A stretch of DNA of 64,000 bases, from NCBI GenBank assembly GCA_030248215.1, contig JASANG010001516.1, positions 1 to 64,000 of the forward strand, given 5' to 3'. Source of the stretch: Enoplolaimus lenunculus (Eukaryota > Nematoda > Enoplea > Enoplida > Thoracostomopsidae). The notes beneath the pieces were generated by a model. That model saw nothing but the letters and a program-made list of their open reading frames with translations, ran no database searches and was not told the DNA's origin. Position numbers and translations under genes: made by a program. Shown here one piece after another: positions 59,111-64,000 of this stretch (the stretch's first letter is position 1; every line of letters begins with the position of its first letter).

Positions 59111-62023
59111 ATGAAATACTTACATTGTAAAATAGTACACTTCACATGCTTGTTTGGTATATCATTACTGAACTTAATCAAGCTATCTCATGCAACAAAA
59201 AAAGTTAGCGTACCAGGAAACTACGGTCTGCCAGCCCCAAACCCTTACGGACACATGACACCAGCGACCGGATACGCCAGTTCAAGTGTAGAATTAACGC
59301 CGGAAATTATTCAAACTTTAGTCGAACAGTTGAAACTTGCATCTGCGATGTTGCCGTCTACAGGACAAAAGCCTTCAATAGCAGCTCTTCCACCTGGCAT
59401 GGATGCATATGGACCCGCAGGACACCATAAGAAACCTCAGCCGCATAGCTACGGGACCATGATGGCCCCGCAACCAAAGTATGGCGCAGTCAAGCATCAT
59501 TCACCATCAGGATATGGCGTTGCACCCAAACCAGTTCCCGTTAATTCGGGTTATGGCAAACCTGCAACTTTGGATTTAACTGCGTTAATTACGTTACTGC
59601 AGTCAATACCAACGGTTACTCCTGCGCCTGTTCGTAAGTTACTTACTTTTACTTGCTTGCTATGCGTGCGAGCCCCCTGGTGCACCATTTTGTACGCCAT
59701 TTGCAAGGTGTCTGGGTTGCTTATTACCAGCATTGGTTACATTCTTTTCAACTGGTCAAAAACGAGCACAAATGTATTACCAATAGCAGATGATGAAACT
59801 TTTGGCTAATGTTACTTTGAGGGGCGTAACAGTAGATTAAGCGTATTTCTAAGCCTAAGTCTAAGCAAAAAATGTAATCTAGAATCTAAAACTACGCTTT
59901 TACAGACCCAACAGAAACCTGGACACCCCTTAAAGTAACATGGACCAAAATTTTGGACACAAATATACGATTGGGTACATTCTGCGTAGAAACTCATATG
60001 GTGTACCTTTATGGGCCCATGCAAAGATCAGGGGCGGAACTATTTTCTGTGTGACAAGAATAGAAGAAGCTTAAGCTTTAGAGTAATTTTTTTTGCTTGC
60101 TTTAGGCTTAGGCTTAGGCTTTAGGATTAGAAATATGCTCATTCTTACACTTAGGTTTAGGAATATGCTTGTAACACTGTTCCGCCCCTGTTCTTTACAG
60201 TGGCCCTTTTATTTGACCAAAGAGTGAACAATTATTTGCTGAGAACTGTATATAAATCGCCCGCTTCAGCGCTATTTTAACGTTTTCTTCAAAACTTATT
60301 ACCATCGAACATGGCCTGATCCAGTTCCGGTTCTGGTATTTTATAATTCCGGTTGCACCCTGGTACTACACAATTTATCAAATTTATAATCGAATTGTAT
60401 AGTCACTTCAAATATAACAGCGGTATTTATTAAAAGCATTTGATTTCAAAATATTTGGTTCAAACTGTTTTTGTGACGTGTCACAGCAGCTGTTGCCGAT
60501 TCGGTATTACTACTAGTCGTCGCCCGACAACTTATCTACCGACAACTTGTAATAGGAAATTTCAACGATTCGACAAATCATCGCCTTAGGCTTCGGCTTA
60601 GGCTTTGGCTTACGCTTATACGTTCAGGATTATGCTTAGATACATTCATATGCTTTAGAACACTGTTGATTATATGACGACAAGTTGTCGGGCGACGAAT
60701 TGTCGTAGATTCTGCCTATTCACCCTTATACGCCGTTCATAAGTAAATTTTCGCAGTCGATGTAGTATCTTATGCCCTGTCTAAAGGTAGACACGCAAGT
60801 TTTAACCAGATCCGCGTAAGTATGATGCGGAGCGTGCCACCCACAAGCTTATCTTTAGGGCATGTTTAGTGGCACCAACGACCCAAACTATTTATTGCTG
60901 TTTTTTGGCGTATTGAATTATGTCAGTGTGAATTTCAAAACCTGTAAGTATATAGAAACGTCCGTAGATTGTTTAAAATTCGAACCTCGCTAACCCAGTG
61001 CCGTGGCTGTAAAGGATATGTCGTCAGGTGCTCGGTGACAGGGGATAAACATCCCATTTCCCCCACCTCAAAGATACAACGACGGTGTGCGACAGCGACG
61101 ATCTTACATGCACGGCCCGTTCTTTGGGAGTGAGAACCGCAGGGCTCAATAACCACCCGCGCCGAACTTGGTGTGGTATGCAGCTTCCGCGGTACGCACC
61201 ATTCTCTCAGCGTATCCAGACGCCATCGTGGGTGACAGCCGAGTCATGCGCCACTACGACACACAGACCTGCCTATCTCCCAACTTAGACCTTAGATGCA
61301 AGGCAGACATGCTACCCACTGCACCACTGGCCCGCTACCAACTGCTACCAAATTAAAGTTGATATTCACGCTTATTTGTCTTGGATTGCTCCCGTCGTTT
61401 TATATCCATATCCGTTTTGAATTCGTTGGAGTTCTCGAGGAAGATAATTTACAAGACAGCCTGCATCTCTCAGTCAAGTTTGGGTCTCGGATACTTTGAC
61501 CGCGGCACAATGCTAACCAAGTGGTTTAGCCGTTTGGGACGCATGCGTAAAGAACTTAAAAGTATGGGCCCATGTATACAACAGGGCCGGAACAGTAGTA
61601 TACGTATATTCCTAAGCCTAAGCCTAAGCCTATGCCTAAGCCTAAGCCTAAGCCTAAGCCTAAGCAAGCCTAAGCCTAGCCTAAGCCTAAGCCTAAGCCT
61701 AAGCAGAAACATTAGTATAAAGCTTTAAACTGACTCTGTTATAGCCCCTCCGGAAAACGATCCGGCCTTGCTCTATACATGGGCCAAAGTATGAAATCAA
61801 CTATGATTTTGATTTTATTCAATTTTAGCATCAGTTCCTGGTTGCAAAGACAACGTTACAATGTGTACGTACTGGGCACAGAGTGGCGAATGCATGTATA
61901 ATGCTGTTTATATGCTCGAAAACTGTCCAGACGCATGCGGCATCTGTAAAGCGTTGGCGTTCCTGCCATCACCATGTGGTCTCGGCGCAACAAGACCAAT
62001 TGGACCAATGAACCCGATGTCAG
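59111..62023 (+). CDS. Secreted Tyr/Gly/Pro-rich protein with ShKT domain, 3' partial
   Basis: Not a gene I can name. Exon 59111-59633 encodes a signal peptide (hydrophobic residues about 9-25, then SHATKK) and a low-complexity region with repeated YG (PNPYGH, DAYGPAG, HSYGT, PKYGAV, SGYGVAP, SGYGKP), His/Lys/Pro-rich, around two short predicted helices (TPEIIQTLVEQLKL and DLTALITLLQSI). It joins in phase to 61829-62023, which carries a full six-Cys ShKT module: GCKDN, MCTYWAQSGEC, ENCPDACGIC. ShKT modules occur in secreted animal proteins, both as potassium-channel blockers and as appendages of matrix proteins and enzymes; the role here is unknown. A GTAAAT donor at 62024 shows it continues; no next exon was found. 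Confidence 0.8.
59804..59945 (-). mobile_element. TTAGGC-type MITE, family A, short copy
   Basis: Ends GGCTAATGTTAC / GTAACATGGACC; flanks AAACTTTT / AAAATTTT match at 7 of 8. It lies in the ShKT gene intron. Confidence 0.8.
60014..60205 (+). mobile_element. TTAGGC-core MITE, family B
   Basis: GGCCCATGCAAAGATCAGG ... TTTACAGTGGCC around a TTAGGC tract; flanks CCTTTATG / CTTTTATT match at 6 of 8. Confidence 0.8.
60586..60651 (+). repeat. TTAGGC tract inside a CGACAA-ended repeat
   Basis: TTAGGC/TTCGGC units flanked at 60536-60585 and 60673-60705 by oppositely oriented CGACAACTTGT-type sequence, so this may be another TIR element with the same core. Confidence 0.45.
60981..61345 (-). mobile_element. 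GC-rich SINE-like block with tRNA-like head
   Basis: The minus strand opens GGTAGCGGGCCAGTGGTGCA with GTGGGTAGC (A-box-like) and runs ~350 bases, ending GGGTTAGCGAGGTTCGAA. It is clearly more GC-rich than its surroundings, a sign of a separate origin. In the ShKT gene intron. Confidence 0.5.
61567..61785 (-). mobile_element. TTAGGC-core MITE, family B variant, in ShKT gene intron
   Basis: Perfect 8-bp target duplication AAAGTATG (61559-61566, 61786-61793); ends GGCCCATGTATACAACAGGG / CTATACATGGGCC. The CCTAAG tract is about 90 bases. The element lies ~40 bases before the ShKT exon. Confidence 0.88.
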
Positions 62024-62060
62024 GTAAATGTTGACGTAACCAAAGACCACAGTCGGCAAG

Positions 62061-62165
62061 ACCGTAGCCAGCTCACCTTACTAAACGGGAGCTAAAAAAT
62101 TTTCAGGAAGGGCATACAAAAGGAGGGGCTGAGCCCCCCTGCCCCCACCCGTGGCTACGGACCCG
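62061..62165. mobile_element. Family H repeat, short
   Basis: GACCGTAGCCAGCTCACCTT ... CCCGTGGCTACGGACCC with a shortened centre, just after the second ShKT gene exon. Confidence 0.68.
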
Positions 62166-62509
62166 ACAGGCGTGTGTACGAGAGTATAGCGGTTATTCGC
62201 GAACCGTAATTTTTTGAATAGAAAAAAGAATACATTAATGTGTTTAACAGAAATGACGCACTGTCAAACGTTCGTCTTGTAGACGTTGCATGTCGTAGAT
62301 TTTTAAACCAAGAACATGGCACAGTGAAAATGATCATGTAAATATAGTTTGGACAAGTTTTACAACTTCAAAAACATCAACAAGATTTGGAGTAACAGAA
62401 ATGAAGCCCAGTCAACGCCCGTCTTGTATACATTACATTTCGTAGATTTTTTAAAACATTTCGAATACGGATGCTTAAGTTTGTTGCACATTTTGAATTT
62501 TATATTTCA

Positions 62510-64000
62510 ACAAATTGAAAACTGCAAATGTTTTCTATTTCAACAAATTGAAAACTGCAAATGTTTTCTATTGCAACAAATTGAAAACTGCAAATGTTTT
62601 CTATCCCACAAATTGAAAACTGCAAAGTATTCTATTCCAACAAATGGAAAACTGCAAATGTTTTCTAACAAAACCAAATTCCATTTCAACAAATTGAAAA
62701 CTGCAAATATTTTCTATTTCAACAAATTGAAAACTGCAAATGTTTTCTATTCAACAATTAACACCATTTTCTATTTCACGATAGCTTCTCCACCTCACAA
62801 CCACTCTATTCACAATAAACTCATATTTCATCCCAACCTCCCACACCCCTCTTCCCCCACACCCTCTTCCACCCCCCCCTCCCCCCCTCCCTTTTTCTAT
62901 TTCAACACCCCCCCCCCCCAATTGAAAACTGCAAATGTTTTCTATTTCAACAAATTGAAAACTGCAAATGTTTTCTATTTCAACAAATTAAAACCTAAAA
63001 TATTTTTTTTATAACAAAAATTAAAATACAAAAAATTTTTAATTCCACCAATAAAAACTCAAAATTTACTATTCCAACAAAAACTACTAAATTATTCCAT
63101 TCCATCCATCCTCCCCCCAATACCAACCTTCCTCCCCAACCACCATACTCCTCCCCCCCCCAACAAATTGAAAACTGCAAATGTTTTCTATTGCAACAAA
63201 TTGAAAACTGCAAATGTTTTCTATTTCAACAAATTGAAAACTGCAAATGTTTTCTATTGCAACAAATTGAAAACTGCAAATGTTTTCTATTTCAACAAAT
63301 TGAAAACTGCAAATGTTTTCTATTGCAACAAATTGAAAACACCAAATTTTTTTAATTTCACCAAAATAAAAAACAAAAATTTTTCCAATAACAAAAAATA
63401 AAAAACTACAAATTTTAATATAACAACTAAAAAATACTAAATTACAAACAACAAATCATACACAAAACATCCTTTCTATTACCAACAAATTGAAAACTGC
63501 AAATGTTCTTCTATTCAACAAAAAAATTAAACAAAACAAATTGAAAACTGCAAATGTTTTCTATTTCAACAAATTGAAAACTGCAAATGTTTTCTATTTC
63601 AACAAATTGAAAACAGCAAATGTTTTCTATTTCAACGAATAGAAAACAGCAAAATTTTCTATTTCAACAAATTGAAAACTGCAAAATTTTATATTTCAAC
63701 AAATTGAAAACTGCAAATGTTTTCTATTTCAACAAAAAAACATTTTTCAACCCACCACAACTTGAAACTGCAATGTTTTCTATTTCAACGAATAGAAAAC
63801 AGCAAAATTTTCTATTTCAACAAATTGAAAACTGCAAAATTTTATATTTCAACAAATTGAAAACTGCAAATGTTTTCTATTTCAACAAATTGAAAACTGC
63901 AAATGTTTTCTATTTCAACAAATTGAAAACTGCAAATGTTTTCTATTTCAACAAATTGAAAACTGCAAATGTTTTCTATTCCAACAAATTGAAAACTGCA
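62510..64000 (+). repeat. 33-bp minisatellite running off the window
   Basis: The unit is TTTCTATTTCAACAAATTG + AAAACTGCAAATGT (33 bases). It fills most of the last 1.5 kb and is broken by C-rich/T-rich stretches at about 62760-62935 and 63100-63160 and by A-rich decay at 63350-63480. Because the unit is 11 codons long, open frames across it are by-products. Confidence 0.93.

Noticed and set aside
62349-63014. 221-residue frame as a repeat protein
   Set aside because: It follows a 33-bp minisatellite whose length happens to be a multiple of three, and it runs through obvious low-complexity patches.

Overview
The window is animal nuclear DNA: AT-rich, with genes split into short exons by GT-AG introns, and with small DNA transposons in almost every intron and spacer. 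Exon size, intron density and gene content fit an invertebrate with a fairly compact genome (a tunicate-like genome is one option), but nothing here fixes the species. No rRNA, true tRNA gene, CRISPR array, bacterial operon or recognisable retrovirus-like element was seen.

Five protein genes can be read from phase-consistent exons. (1) + strand, 91-15736: the C-terminal ~944 residues of a Mind bomb E3 ubiquitin ligase (MIB1 type), 13 exons, with its 5' part beyond the left edge. (2) - strand, 22804-18141: a complete 6-exon, 277-residue 1-acylglycerol-3-phosphate acyltransferase, convergent with MIB1. (3) - strand, about 34603-27769: a secreted PAN/apple-PAN-EGF-TSP1-TSP1 protein whose first exon is uncertain. 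(4) - strand, 48021-43232: a complete 7-exon, 312-residue Na+/K+-ATPase beta subunit. (5) + strand, from 59111: a secreted Tyr/Gly/Pro-rich protein with a ShKT domain, whose 3' end is not found in the window. The genes belong to unrelated processes (Notch ligand endocytosis, phospholipid synthesis, extracellular matrix or adhesion, ion pumping), and nothing suggests they work as one unit.

The rest is a dense collection of mobile DNA. Two related families carry TTAGGC hexamer tracts between terminal inverted repeats (TIRs) starting GGCC(C/A)ATGT and make 8-bp target duplications. Other groups are Helentron/HINE-like elements with internal ~175-bp tandem units, palindromic TA-flanked elements full of TGAGTCA, TTAA-flanked piggyBac-type MITEs, hAT-type elements with CAGGG or CAGTGG ends, a broken Tc1/mariner-like copy, an internally deleted piggyBac copy and tRNA-derived SINEs. 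The right end is a long 33-bp minisatellite.

Layout: 1-15.7 kb MIB1; 15.7-18.1 kb spacer; 18.1-22.8 kb AGPAT; 22.8-27.8 kb spacer with the mariner-like copy; 27.8-34.6 kb PAN/EGF/TSP1 gene; 34.6-43.2 kb gene-poor; 43.2-48.0 kb ATP1B; 48.0-59.1 kb gene-poor with SINEs and piggyBac; 59.1-62.0 kb ShKT gene; 62.0-64 kb minisatellite.
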